A stretch of 64,000 nucleotides of DNA from Lates calcarifer (GCF_001640805.2 NC_066852.1:5688194-5752193), one strand, 5' to 3'. Positions 49,878 to 63,263 are shown, counted from the stretch's first letter. Notes: generated from the sequence alone by a model not told the origin. Program-made: numbers and translations.

Positions 49878-52772
49878 AAATCTAAACCAGCTAAAGCATC
49901 GAGGTGAACTGAGCAGTCAAAACCAGACTTTTCTCAGGAAGAGGCTGGACAAATGGCCACTGATAAAAGAGCTGCTTTTGATGCCAAGAATAAATGGGCC
50001 AGTGGTTCTGACCTATTTTAGTGGTGTGTTAATTAAGATATATAATAAAGAAATGGAATGCATGAGATGGTTCTGATCCAATCATCCCTGTAACCAAAAA
50101 CTGTTCTCTTTCTGTTGAGGTCAGGGTTATGTTGGTGTACTCTCCCCTTCACCATAATGTTCTGTTGGGTCTTAGAGAACATATGTAACATTGTTCAATC
50201 AGCCTGGCTGTTTTTTTTTTAAATCTTTATGAGAATTGCTTATAAACATGATTTAAACTGACATGTTTCAGAAGTCCACAACAGACACTTTACCTTTTAT
50301 CTTACTTTGAGATATCAGAGACCCCAGCTATAAAACTGTTGTGAGTCACCCACATGGTTGCATGTAAGATCAAACAAGTGGAAATTAGGCCTCATATGCC
50401 ACTCAATTTAGCAGATACATGAAAGCACTATTCTGGATGACTTCCTGTTTTTTTCTTGTTTGTCTCTCATATACAGCACTACTTGTTGTCTGGATTTAAA
50501 TAGATGATCTTACATCCTCACACACTCTATGGCTTTGTCTTGGTTATTATGCACTTCCATGTTCCTATTTCAAATAGTACTGGTACAGAAGAAAGCAAAG
50601 GATAAGATCTGATGTTTGGCACATTTTTAAGACCCTTGATCTGTCTCTGTTAAACCTACAGAATGTAAATATACACCATATTCCTTATCTGTATAGTCTG
50701 ATTCACTCCTGGAAATGTTATAATCTCATAGAGCATGTGTGCTTTATGTCTACAGAGCAGTGCAGCAGCCAAAGAGATAATCCTGTGTTGACAGAATAAC
50801 TTGAGTTGACGGGTGGGAAAAATACACTTTCTGTCTGTTTGACATTGGTATAGTGACAGCAAGGAGAGAGAGTTCCTGATCCTGTTCTCCTCTCTTCTCT
50901 CAATCTGTTCCATGGGTGTTTTCTTATCTTTTTAAAGTGGCAAAGTAGACAACCCAATATCGGTATCAACTTGATTCAAAATGCATTATATCTCATATAA
51001 TGAATTATTGAAGATTGCGGGCTGAGTACTGGTCAATCCCTGTGTTTGTTCTGATTCCACTGAATCTCAAATAAAACTGTAACGACCATTCATGCAGTAA
51101 ACAGACATGTTCCTCATGTTCCCAATGTCAGCCAGTGTTTTAAGATTTTATGAAGAAAAATCTCAAAAGCTTGAGGAAGACTCCCTCTTCACAGTTTGAA
51201 TGGAGATGAAACAGGATTTTACCACGAGAGCCTTCAGAACAGAAAGAGATTAAGGTGTATACATCCACTGAAGGCCAACGGTGTGAGTGAATAGTTCAAA
51301 AATCCAAAGAAAATCTTCCTTTCTGCTTAACTGAGGACACAGCTTATGAAAACTACTCAGAAAGGTATCTAAAGATACTAAATAAATGGTGAAGTTAATG
51401 TTCTACTGTGTGTGTAAACACATACGGATACAAAAAGTCTAAAAATGCACAGACACACACCTGTTCCCAAACTAGCACCTGATTAGTATAAATGTTGTAT
51501 TTAAGGAAGCCATGGTATCTGCAGTCATGTCACTGTGGTTTTCTGCTGCCAAGTAAACTGCTTATTTTTGGTCTGTGTTGGTTTTGGTTAAATGCGAGGC
51601 TAATGTTCTTCCCATTCATAGGAGGATTGTGAAAGAAGCAAATCCTTCCAAATATCTATGCATAATTCAGCTCCGCCAAATAGCTTAATTTAACTCTAGT
51701 TTTCAACTCATAGAGGGCGTTCTGCCGTCACACACCTCTGAGTCAAACTGCTCAGAATGACATCTAATGACATCTCGACATTGATAGTTTTCAGTTTCAT
51801 AACACTATATACAGTAGCTGTTAAAATTCAGACAGCGCAGTGATGCCACAGCGACCTTTAAATGCAATTCACTCCAGGTACAAACAGCTGCTTTAGCTGC
51901 TGATCGATGTGTGTGGATGGCCTTTCTTGTTTCTTGAATAACCTAAACAGTCATAGCATTCTGTCTGATACATGATTATATTTCCTTTTTTTTTTTAAAT
52001 CAACAAGTAGAAATGGTGTTTATTTAAATAACATCCCTTGCTCATGTGAGCCATCCTCTGTACAGATCTATTCTGAATAGAGCTTTGGCTGCGTGACTGA
52101 CGTGACATGTCATCAGTGATGTACTGTGGATCTATAATGTATTTCAGCCTGCTCTATGAAAGAGATGGAGGACATAAAATTCAAAATTCATATCTAAGTT
52201 GGAGTCCAACTCAAAAAACATCAGAAGAGAGAGGATGTCATCCTTCAGATAGCTTTCGAGCCTCAGTAATATTCCAGTGTTTTGAAGCATGGAGTTCTAT
52301 ATGTTCCTCATGGAGCCATTCACAGCTTCATGCCTCTCTGAAAGTCTCTTTATTTTTTATAAAGCTCATGTATTTATTAAGGGGATAGCATTAAACACTC
52401 AGTCTCTTTAAAGTAATCCTTTGAAAGCTTAAGTGCAGGAGAACAACCATCTTTCATATCCTTCAAACTATTCTGTATACTGTACGAGTTGTATTTAACA
52501 TCTGTATTATTTATTGGCTGCCAAAGTCCATTTCACCAGACCACCAGCACTAAATGGAAATTTGACAACCGCCAACATTCATAAATATGAAAATATAATG
52601 AATTTAGTCTTAGAGGCCAACTACATAAGTGTATGAAGTGTGACAACCCTCCTCTGTCATTATGTCCTCATGCCTCATCAGTGTCCTTGATTATCACTAC
52701 TTTTATTTCACTATCTATTCAGCTGTTTTTTTATTTGTCCTTCCTTCTTCTTCTTGTACAGTGTCTTTGGTA

Positions 52773-52893
52773 CAATAAAAAGAGGAGGGAATTGCACATG
52801 ACTAAGGTCCTCAGGCAGATTTGAATCAGGGCTCTCACACTTCTGTGGCAGTGTACGTATGTGCCATGGCTTGCTGAGCCACCGGGACACCTT
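52773..52893 (-). mobile_element. tRNA-derived SINE copy (antisense)
   Basis: On the minus strand the copy begins GGTGTCCCGGTGGCTCAGCA, with an A-box-like GTGGCTCAGCAAGCC. A B-box-like GATTCAAATCTG (plus strand 52816-52827) follows about 45 bp later, and the copy ends CCCTCCTCTTTTTATTG. The head matches the SINE at 3524. No target duplication was found by eye. Confidence 0.6.
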
Positions 52894-55800
52894 TACATCT
52901 GGTGTCATGCCAGTATGACAGATAAAAGTGACAAACAGAAGGCTGCAGTGAAGAGATATCAAAGGAGGAATAGTTTGAAGGTGGCAGTGTGAAGACTGCA
53001 GAGCTCTGAGAGAGCTGCCATCTCATTACTTACAACCTGTTTGTTTCTATTTTTCAACTGGCTTGGACTGTGCTGTTGAATACGATTATGATGAAGTTAA
53101 GTGTAATGATCAATCTGAAAAATCCTTGGTTGAATATGTTCTCCAAAACAGAAAACATGGAGATGATTTCTAGTAATTTGTGACTGAGTATAAATTAAAA
53201 TAAAGTTGATATTGACTTAATGCGGGAGAGGCCAAGTCATAGCTCTGGGCCTGTATGTATTGCAGCATGTAATTTCTGCCATTACAGATCTGTCAATCAA
53301 AACAATATTTAAAAAAGGACATTAATGACGTTGTGAAGTGGCATGGGATCATGGGAGTCGCTGTCTTCACCACCACTGCTGTCATTGCAATCTGCATCTC
53401 CCAGTTAGGATTCCCTCAGTGTCAATCATTCAGGAGTGTTTTTTTACCAAGAGCAGAATTATCTGCATTATCCAGTCTCCTCCTCTCCAGAACAAACAGA
53501 CCAGGCGATTTAAACTGGTAAACACACTGAAAAGCAGTTTCACATTAAAAATTGTCCCAAATGGACTGTGAGCTGAGGGTCTGCTTACATTTGCTCAGAC
53601 GTTCGGTGGGTTTTTACCTTGAGCTAAATTATCCATAGAGGTCTCCTCCTCTTCAAACAAATGGAGACGGTGATTAAATCCAATAAAAACACTGTATAAA
53701 GCAGCCTCACATTCCACCACTAACGTTTGCTCAGCTTTTTTCTCTCAAGATCCAGACGTCTGGGTGATTAGATCCTTCATCTGGTTAAAATATAAAGTTA
53801 AAAACAACCAAGATCTAAAAAGTGTATCTTTAAAATGTGGCTTAAAACTGGATGAAAAGTCAGTTTTAACCACTTTTGGCAACCAATACTCTGAGGCGCA
53901 CACAGAGGAGATATGATGCCATTGACAGGCGACCAAAGTAAAAGAACCTTTGATTAAAATTACAGATTTCTCAAGGTTTAAACATTTCTGGAAATATTTA
54001 GGATAATATAAGTTTGCAACTCGACAAAATATATAACATAGGTCTAGTTGTTTTTAATATGCAAAAGTATCATATTATACCTTTAAGAAACTATGGATTA
54101 CACTTAGAATTTTTCTAAATAGCCAAGTATCCCAGGTGATCACATGATTAACCTTTGGTCTGCATGGAGCAGAAATATTTGACCCATATCTGTCCCATTG
54201 TTCACCCCTTAAAAAAAAAATACTCAACATACATTTTAAAACTCCTAACCCCTTCATATTTCCAGTAACAATTAACAAATGGTACACAAATACACATAAA
54301 TCAAATTATGTGTCAACAACAGAGGCAGTTGATTAGACAGAGAGCCCAGAGCCTCTCATGTCCATACCAACAGAGCTGTTTTCCCAACATCCCCCACTTT
54401 CAGCAAAATGCAGTTCTTATTCATTGAAATACTACAGTGATAGCAGATTGTCTCATTTGAAATTAATGGACAGACACCAGAGAGCAATACAATCAAGCCA
54501 TGAAGTGTCATCCCAGTGTAAGAGCCACTCCAGTCCTCCAGAGGGACCACAGGCTACCCACGCTGAACCTTATATCTCTTAGCACTTAGAGGAGGAACAG
54601 TGTAATGAACCTACAACAACTATTAATTAGATGGCATTCTCCAACATGGCCTGATTTCATAGCTGCCAGTATCCCCAAGAGGACTGCTGGAGATGTTTAA
54701 TCTATAACTTTGGAAAGACTGAAAGGCTTTTATTGAACCAGAAACATAGTGAACAAGGTTAACATCCTGCACTTCGATCTCAACAGTGGAAGAGACAACT
54801 AATGTTCTCAATGGGGAATGTGCAGTCCCAAAAACCAGACCAGCTGACTACAAGTTAAGTCCAGAAACAGAGAAGCATGACATCTGTACCTGGCTCAGGA
54901 AAACACTTAAGGAGTTCCAATGAGAACTAGGAAATTGCATCCATGGTGAAGCAATGAGCACCTGACTCTCACTTAATCCACCAAAGAAAGGAAAGCTGTA
55001 TAGTGTGCTTTTCAGACACACTGAAAAGCCTTCACCTTTCACCATTCTACTTTTATCAATTTCCCTACCCATGTCAAGCTGAAGCCTGTGTTCCCTCGGT
55101 GTGGACACATCTGGACAGCCAGGTTGTCATTCACTTTGTCTGTTCTGGCACAAACCACTCAGCTGACCGAGTGTTTGTGTAAAGAAGAAGCAAATAAAAC
55201 AATTAGTCTAGTAACTTCACACAGGAGGACAGGTTCAGAGTGTCCATCTTAGTCCAGCACTCATATGTTAGGTGCATAGTTCATCATTTCCCCTGTCCAT
55301 ATTGAGTGTGGGGAGATGCCTTCAAGCAGAGACTACACTGGAAGTGATGGAGAACAAAATCTACAGTCCACATTCTGTGCAGAAACACATATATGAAGCT
55401 GATGAACTCAGGATGCGTATGTTCACCAGCAATGTTTTTCCAGTTATGGGAATGTTTGAGTTTGAACTGCTTCTTACTAATTGTCAGGAGGCTTTACAGA
55501 GCTTACAGTGAGTTTCAGCTCATTGTTTATCTCCAAATGAACAGTAATGTTGCTCTGTAAGAGCTGAATGTGCTCATCAAGTTGGATATCAACTTAAAAG
55601 AAGATAATATGTCAATGTCATGATCACTATATGTTTCTGCTGCCGCCTTTTTTTTGAGTAGAATATAAATGTAACTCTCAGCAGCTATAGTGGGTTACTT
55701 ACTGCAAAGACTTGCAACACAGGAGAACAGGTAGCCTGGCTTTGTCCAAAGGTAACCTTGAAAGCTCACTAATTAACAAGTAAAATAAAATGTACAGTTT

Positions 55801-56605
55801 GTGGTTTTACAGGGGGGCTATCTCCTAAGTTTATTTACTCAACATACACAGTGCCCTCTACTTACAACAATGAGCAGCCAGGGTCAAGGACCAATGTTCT
55901 ACGTTACATTTCCTGGTGGCTTAAGGAATCCCACCCAAAATGTCATGGTAAATTTTAGATATTGCACTTTGTTTCTCCTTTTGTTTCAGCAGTAAACCCA
56001 GTGTGTGTGCTCTCTTCTTCATGGCCTCTGTCTTTTATTTTTCAGAATCACGCAAGAGGCAGTGGCTCAAGCAGCTTGCAGTATTTTTCTTTAGGCAAGA
56101 TATCAGGTCAAATTAGAAAAACCTTAACTATAAATTCAGTAGAAATCCTTATGGTGTATATGTCCATCTGTCACTCTGCTCAACATACTCTAATAGGTTA
56201 ATAGGTACTCTAGGTTTTATGGTATTTCTTCTTAGTGAAAAAGATTTGTTCCTTTTCATGCGCAGATAACTTACACATTCTTTGACACCACGCTCATTTC
56301 AGGACATCTCAGGACACCAGGCACAAATTTCCCTGGGGTGCTTTAACAATGACACATTAAATCATATCCTGATGAGCCTGGCTGACTAAGAAAAAAAGGG
56401 TTAAATGTATCTGATCCCACTTGGGGTTATTGAATGTCGATGAGATGATTAAATCTTAAAAGCTGTTAAGTGTACACAAATTGGGTGCAGAGCAGATCTC
56501 CTTCACTAATGTCACTGTGAACAATTTCCATAGGACTAACATTTTTCTTGTGGAATGAGGTGAACATTACTAGAAATAATCATCCACCTTTGCAGAATAA
56601 GCTTT

Positions 56606-56628
56606 AAAAAAAAAAAAAAAAAAAAAAA
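56606..56628. repeat. Poly-A tract, 23 bases
   Basis: An uninterrupted A-run. The adjacent sequence (56640-56760) has a faint tRNA/SINE-like look (GCATGTCACAAAGGCCTGAG, then TTCATGCC), but I cannot support a SINE call. Confidence 0.85.
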
Positions 56629-57582
56629 CCCTCTGTAATCCGAGGGGACTGGGTCAGCCCAGTCTGTCCTGTGAGTTGGCAGAACATGCAACCACCTGGT
56701 TGCATGTCACAAAGGCCTGAGTTCATGCCAAAGATATACACCGACCGTGTTCATGGGAAATCTTACTGTTTTGCTGATGATTAAGGAGATAGAGAAAAAG
56801 CATCCGATATAGCCATAGTGTCTTTGGGCATCTGCAGTCTTTCAGCCACATCAGGTCACCTGATGAGCTTTATTATTTTATGTTTCAATAAAGCAAGCAC
56901 ATCATAACCACAGGCAAATTAAATTCTCCAGTTAGCCTGTTGTTAGACTGTCAAATTAAACAGAGCACTAGGAGGTTTTATGCCTATGGACAGACTTCAA
57001 TGCTAGACTCTGACCCTTACTGTGGAACACCATCAACATGAAATACTGGGGATGATCAATAGTACAGAAGGATCTGTACAGTGTAACATCTGATTACCTG
57101 AAGCTCCTAATAACCTGAACCTTCAAGGATGTGTAAGGCTTTGGTACTGTTTGCTTTTTCACTGTGTTTCACAAGCTGCAACTTTTTGGTTGAACAACAC
57201 TCAAGGTAGCACTGGATTCATTTTATGTGCTGTTTGGCAGGGGAGTGTAGCTGTGGGGCAGACCACAATGGAGTAAGAGTTACTAACACTGATTTTCTTT
57301 CAGTACCACATACAATACCTTTTTAACATCAGTATCATTAAGTTAAGGAAATGAACCCACCTGTAGTAGGAGCTGAGCAGAGGCTCTCCAGAGCTGAGAC
57401 CCTCAGAACAGGTTGACTGCTGGTCCCGCTCTCTCTCTCTGTGTGCTGCGTACAGTCAAACCTGAGTCAGAAGACGGGAGGTGATGGTGAAGAATCTGAT
57501 GGAGAACAGAACACACATTTCTGAATTTTTCTACAACAAAATACAGTGATGTAGTGTTAGGTCATACAACACTCCTTAACTT

Positions 57583-57795
57583 GGAGGCAGCTATTTCTCA
57601 GGAGGTAGAGTGGTCGCCCTCCAACCAGAATGTCGGTGGTTTGATCCCCGGCTCCTCCAGTCTGCATGTCGAAGTATTCTTGGGCAAGATACTGAACCCC
57701 AAATCGCCCCCTATATGTCATCAGCTGTATGAATGTGTGTGTGAATGGGTGAATGTGACATGTAGTGTGAAGCGCTTTGAGTGGTCAATATGACT
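57583..57795 (+). mobile_element. Dispersed fish repeat with tRNA-like head
   Basis: The head reads CTCAGGAGGTAGAGTGGTCG, then a B-box-like GGTGGTTTGATCCCC at 57631-57645. The body carries TTGGGCAAGATACTGAACCCC, GTGTGTGAATGGGTGAATG and GAAGCGCTTTGAGTGGTC and ends near GACTAGAAAAGTGCATATA. This order of motifs is that of a very abundant teleost interspersed repeat. The ORF running across it is incidental. Confidence 0.7.
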
Positions 57796-60700
57796 AGAAA
57801 AGTGCATATACTGTGTAACTCAGTAAAAAATAACAAGACAGCAAAACATGTCAGATATTCTGCATCTGAATATTACCCATATCCTGAGACACACTTCCTT
57901 GCTGTGCTTGTAGCTAAACACATGTCCTGTGTTATCAATGGCCTCTGCAAATTTTGCGCAAAATCAAAATACTCACTTTTTTGCAAACAATTATTTCTTG
58001 ATTTCTTCTCAGACAGTGAATTCACATGGACAAAGTCGACACGGACACATTAGCAGAAAATTTACAGCTACAAGAAAAGCAGAGCAGTGTCCAAGAAAAC
58101 AGAGAGATAAAGATACATGTTAATAATGATCTATTGCATATGAAGCAGAAAAGAGATAACTTTAGAATCTATACATCCAATCCAGCCAAAGAAATAGGTA
58201 TCTCTGTTGTAAATAGTGATGTAACCCCTCTTATTATTACATTCCTTTTACAACATCAGTGAGTGAAAGAGAGGACATTTCCTTCCTCACAGAAATGGCA
58301 TCTTCATAATGAAACACCTTCCTGTCTGATTCAACTCCTGCATTTGATTATCCATTCAGACCAGACTAATGTATATGGACACATGGCTCCTCATTGTTCT
58401 TTGATCCTAGTTCAGCATCATTAAACGCAGCATTGCTTTTGCCTTGAACATTCATGACATGACAGATGTGAAAGATCTGGTGTATTTTTATAGGATTTAT
58501 TTTCTAACACAGAAACTTGACCACAAATATGATTTTCAGGCATCTTTATGCTTGAGAATGGAACAATGAATGGCTGTGGAAGCTAAACAGTATCCTAAAT
58601 AGATTTTCCCTGTCACTGCTTTTGTGTGAAAGAGGTATGTGGAACATCAGTGTTCATATACTGTACATGCCACCTCTGGTGTCTAAATGCAGTCTTCTCT
58701 GGTCCTCGGTGCATGCCTACTTAATGGTCTTGGCATGCTCTTTCCCATCTGCCAGTGCAATCCTAGAGCTCACCATGCTGCTTCTCTGCTGTCACGAGAA
58801 TCAAGAGGCTCCCACGTGTATGTTTTATGTGTTTTTATACTGTTGCTGCTAACATGCAAACTTTTCTGTCCTTTGCAGTCTGTTGCCCCTTTTTCTCACA
58901 GAAGCAACAGCAACACTCCAGCAGCTCACATTAAAAACAGCAGATGGGATGGAGAAAATGTTTTTCCACTAGAAACACAAACTTGATGGCATTGGAAGGA
59001 TAGTGGTCCTTAACACACATTGCATTATCCAGAACACTTCTATAGACCAAAGTTAAAGTGATGCTTGCACATTGGCTGTGTCATTTACCCAGGTGGGAAC
59101 AAATCAAGCGGGTAATTTCTTTTTTTTTTTTTTTATGCCTACATTTTTTCTTACTTTCTACAATATCTGCACATAGCAGTTACTAACAGTAAACTAAGGT
59201 TAAGATATGGTCGGCATATTGTGTCGATTAAGGATCAGCAACTAAACCACTTGGTTTAAGGTTAAAATAAGCTCTTGGTTAATAAAAGCTATTGCAGTTT
59301 TGTGATGGGATGAAATCTCTCATCTCCTGCACGGCAGTTAGATGTGCTACACACTCAGTCCACTACACCCAAACATCAGACCCTTGACCTGCAGTTGGCC
59401 TCGCTAGATATAAAACATACTACGGCCTGCATTGGCATTGAATATTGGCACTGGACACACATCTTATCAGAAGATATCAACATTGTCCAATATGGACGTA
59501 ATTCTAGTGGACACTGTGTCATACAGCAACCCTGAATGCTGAATGCACCACAGTTTGAGAAAGCAGCTATGTAAATATACAAAACATGAGCAAATTCAGA
59601 AAATCTTAATAATAACAGCCTCTGTGCTCTCATGTAGCCACTAGTTAGCAACTGCCTTTTTTAAGACACATAAAATCTTTAAAAAAAAAAAAACAGGCTG
59701 GTATTTTCTGATGTATGTAATGGTGTAGGATAAACCATGAAAATGTCTTGAGCTATGTTAACCACAGACATTATTTCAGACATTTAACAAACCCCCCCCA
59801 CTCAGAAAACCCTTTGACTTTGTGACAAGGGAATGGGACATTCTAAAATGCTAACTTATTTCTGGGTTTTAGGACTCATTTCATTTAAAGTCATATTTGT
59901 GTCCACCTGATGAGTGTCCAATTCTCACTTCTGGTTTGGTTGCAACTGCTTCATCATTTACCCAGATAGGATATATTCAACCAAGTAGACACCTATTATG
60001 TAACTTCATAGAATGGTACTTTTAGTGCAAACAGAGAACCCAAAATGGCAACAAGCCCTCAAACAAGCATTGCAAAACACACTTAAACAGAACAGATGTC
60101 CCTGGTTGCACTCCTGGTGACAGGACTCGCTTGTCACGTCCATATGCAGAGCTGCACAGCATCCTCTTATCTCACTCCTCCATCTATGAGTACAACTTTG
60201 CATATCAAGGAGAGACCAAAAAACTGCACAATAGTAGACTCTGAGGAAAAGGAGGAGAGGGATGGTGCACAAACGAGATGTAGAGGTGAGTGTAGAGAGA
60301 GGGAGAAGGCTGTGAGGGAGCAGGAGAAGAGACAGATGTGGTGTGGAAGGAGAAGGAAAGGACAGGAGGGTTAAATGTAATCTGTGGCCTGAAAATGTGC
60401 TCTGGCTTTGTAATGGGAAACTGGATGAAAATTGATGTCCAGACGTATGGATAATACAGGAACTCATCTGGAGAAGATGCCAATGTGATATCTAGTTGTA
60501 GTTGTTGTAGTAAGCTGTACATTTCTGTGAAAATATCAGCAGTATAATCCTGGTATCTTTAAATGCAGTGCATTACTGTTATTTGTTCTGGCTTATAATG
60601 GTATTTTACAGTGTTACCCCTTAGAGGAGAGAAAAGAGTACTTCTAGTATTTTTAATTGCACTTTGGAAACAAAGAACACATGATCCCACATGTTTGACT

Positions 60701-61940
60701 GGACAGGGAATTTTTCACCCATCTTCATCCTGCTGATTAAAATGCAAGAGCCTTTAGCATCTATAGGCAAAATAAGATCATCAACATCAAACAGGCCCAA
60801 GATCTCCTTCTGACTTAGACATATATCATTAAGAGTGATCTACGATTGGTAAAATGAAATAATTTTCATCTACCAATGTGCTGGCTCCTGAGTGAACAGT
60901 ACATCTAGGAGCCAACAAATAACAGTAATAACATAAATGACCTGTAACCTACAGGAAACTTCCTTACAACCTTGTTATATACAGTCTATATTCACAGCTA
61001 ATAGCTATGCATGATAAATGTATGGTGGATTGCACCATGCAGACGTCAGGTAGACTCAGTTGTGTGGATACCACCACTGCAGGTGAGCACCAGTGTCAAC
61101 AAATTTCAAATTGTACAAATAGTGCATAATAACTGCTGCCCAGCAACCATATTACTATTTATTCATACATAACGGTTTCTTCAAACTACTATTAAACACA
61201 ACATATGTGCAGTTTATCTACTGTATAGATGGAGACAGAGGTAGAGTTACAGTGAATCAGCTCACGGTGCAGATGTGTTTACCATCAGTCTAGACAGTAT
61301 TTACAGTAACTGGTTGTTTATAATATCTAACTATTTTCATACTTCTAATGTGAAATTAGTATGTGACTCAATATCAGATCCTTCCATATCATCTCAGTAA
61401 AAGAAGAAGAAAGTTATAAACTAAATATCTGAAATCTTTGCTGTCAAGTTGTGTCAGGTGTATTTCTACTATCTCTGTACCATAACAACAGAAACGTGGA
61501 TATGATTGAATTCTATTTATTTAATTTAATAGTTTTTATTTATAATAAGGTCAGTTTAGCCAGCAAGATGTCATGGGATGATGTATAAATATGCAACTTT
61601 CAAGAACGTTTGGTATGTCATGTCATGCATTTTAAGCTTTTCATGTGTCATTTAACACCGGTTTGGTTAGGCTTATCTAGGATAAGGGTTAGGGGTAGAG
61701 AAATGACACGCGAAAAGCAAAAACATACATAGAGATGACACACGAAAGGGCTCAAGAATGGGCAAGTTATTCATTAACCATTTAGTGACATCAAGCTGGT
61801 TTTCCTGACCTGTAAAGGAAGGATGGGAGAGGGGATTAGGAGGGAGTAAGGGGGTAAAAAGGTGGGGGACTTGGGAAAGGATGTTGGGGGTAAAGGGAAA
61901 AGGGGTTTACTCCTATCTCTTCTCCTTCTTTCCTCTCCAC

Positions 61941-62129
61941 TTAATTCTCTCTCCTCTCGCTCTCTTTCCTCTCCCTCTTCTCCCTCTTCTCTCTCTCCTT
62001 TTTTGCTTTCTTCTCTTGCTTCTCCCTCTCTTTCATCTCCTTCTTCAGCCTCTTCTCTTGTGCCTTCTTAGCTTTCTTTTCCTCCTTCTTCATCTTCACT
62101 TTGTCTTTGTCAGACATGAAAGCTCGTCT
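61941..62129 (-). CDS. Coiled-coil protein, terminal lysine-rich exon
   Basis: A 119-bp intron (62130-62248) with donor CAG|GTACACC and acceptor TGTATTTTCAG|AGACG precedes this exon. The join is phase 0 (ELQ then RRAFMSDKDKVKMKKEEKK). The 62 residues are an extremely charged Lys/Glu/Arg helix ending RKESERREN before TAA at 61941-61943. The acceptor polypyrimidine tract and the coherent in-phase continuation argue that this is a real spliced gene, not a processed retrocopy. Possible polyadenylation signals (TTTATT on the plus strand) occur around 61514-61540. With the one extra base of the previous exon ignored, the protein would be about 352 residues. The plus-strand ORFs over the same DNA are shadows. 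Confidence 0.65.
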   Translation of the reverse strand, partial: RRAFMSDKDKVKMKKEEKKAKKAQEKRLKKEMKEREKQEKKAKKEREKREKRERKESERREN

Positions 62130-62248
62130 CTGAAAATACAAAGACACAATATATTTCAGGATTTTCTCTTTCAAAGGCTAAATCTAAAACGAATTTACAA
62201 TCCAACAAATAGTTATTCACGTCAAAATGATAAACTGTTGTGGTGTAC

Positions 62249-63119
62249 CTGAAGCTCGATATCTTGGAGCATCAGGAGCTCGAGATCTTCTTCCATCCTG
62301 TTGGACTGGAAGAACCAGTACTCTTCCTCTGCGAGAAATCTCTCCAAAACCTCTCTGATGTATTTCTTCATCGCCTCTATTCTCTTAAGGCAGGCCTTCT
62401 TTTCTGTCTGTTCTTGTAGGAGATCGCGCTCCAGAGCCTCAGCTTTTGCCTGCCAATTTAATCTCTGTCTGGTCGATCTTGGTCTCCATAGATTTCACCT
62501 TGGCCACGTGCCCCAGGATTTTAACAATCAGTGCCATGGTTTCGCTGAAGGCACTGGCCATCATCTCATCCTTCTCCTCCATGAGGTCTTTCATGTTCTT
62601 GCTGCAGCTCTCCTCCAGAGCTTTGAGGTCGGCGGCCGCCTTATCTTCGCTGACGGTCAGCCGGCTCTCCCATTCCTCATTGAACTGCATGATGCTTCTG
62701 TTGAAGGAAAGCTGCATCTCTTTGACCCGGTCACTCTCGGTCTTCCACTGCTTTTTGACTCTCTTGGTCTCATTCTGCTGTAGACGCAGACTTTCCTTCA
62801 GGGAGCAGATTTCCTCCTCTTTCTCTTTTAACTTTTTGTCCATCTCCATGAACCTGGTGTTCAACTCTTTCTGCTGGACATTTTTGGTCTCAAAATCTTT
62901 CAGCAGGTTGTTCAAATTCTTTTGGGTCTTGGAGAGTGTAGACACCAATGAGTCCATCTCATTACGCATCTTCTCTCTCTCTTGCGACCAGTTGAATTCC
63001 TTTTTCAGCATCAGGTTCTTCAGAGCAGTGTTTTCTGCTTCCAGCTCCTTATTTTTCCCCTTTAAATCCGTCATGGCTCGATGGTAGGTGGAAAAAATAT
63101 TGCTTGAGTAATTCTCCAT
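62249..63119 (-). CDS. Coiled-coil protein, main exon (frame disrupted near 62440)
   Basis: I do not recognise this gene. From the ATG at 63119 (good context, A at -3 and G at +4) the frame runs 226 codons, starting MENYSSNIFSTYHRAMTDLK, then almost continuous heptad-like helix rich in E, K, Q, M and L (for example KDFETKNVQQKELNTRFMEM and KKLKEKEEEICSLKESLRLQ). It has no signal peptide or membrane segment, so a cytoplasmic rod-like protein is likely. That frame ends at TGA 62439-62441, but the coiled-coil pattern continues without a break in the +1 frame (AEALERDLLQEQTEKK, then MKKYIREVLERFLAEEEYWF) to a good donor CTTCAG|GTACACC at 62245-62251. The 871-nt length is 290 codons plus one base, so exactly one base is in excess. 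It may be an assembly error, an indel allele, a young pseudogene or a frameshift-decoded gene. The frame is also open upstream for about 47 codons without a Met (to TGA at 63263), so an upstream spliced exon is possible. Confidence 0.7.
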
Positions 63120-63263
63120 GTTGGCTGAGCACAGGGACTGCAGCGATGTTGGAGTATTGTAGTCTTGCTCGTACTTGTTGGGTACTTCTGTCGTTGTGAA
63201 TCTGTTTCTTCTGAGAGATGTTTCTCTGTTGAAGGTCAGGATACAAGTGTCCAGAATTCTTCA

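Larger units (their letters stand above)
41800..61940. other. Intergenic region between igsf9b and the coiled-coil gene
   Basis: About 20 kb with no convincing coding exon on either strand. It holds copies of the percomorph dispersed repeat (43255-43490, 46010-46430), a LINE-like 3' tail (46622-46735), tRNA-head repeats (47281-47410, 57583-57795), a tRNA-SINE (52773-52893), poly-A runs (56606-56628), a (CA)n tract (49363-49380), an (AAAC)n tract (49857-49877) and purine-rich DNA (60240-60370, 61800-61900). I see nothing identifiable in 47500-52700 apart from the simple repeats, or in 53000-56600 and 58000-60200. The longest ORFs (up to about 150 codons) coincide with low-complexity GA/CT or microsatellite DNA. 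Confidence 0.6.

Noticed and set aside
60006..60522. Minus-strand ORFs of 105 and 153 codons
   Set aside because: Pyrimidine-rich simple sequence; overlapping frames all look equally open, so low complexity explains them.
61862..62252. Plus-strand Ser/Leu/Phe-rich ORFs
   Set aside because: Antisense of the lysine-rich terminal exon of the coiled-coil gene.
62301..63087. Plus-strand ORFs of 160 and 213 codons
   Set aside because: Antisense of the coiled-coil exon; the minus frame has the coherent heptad pattern and splice sites.
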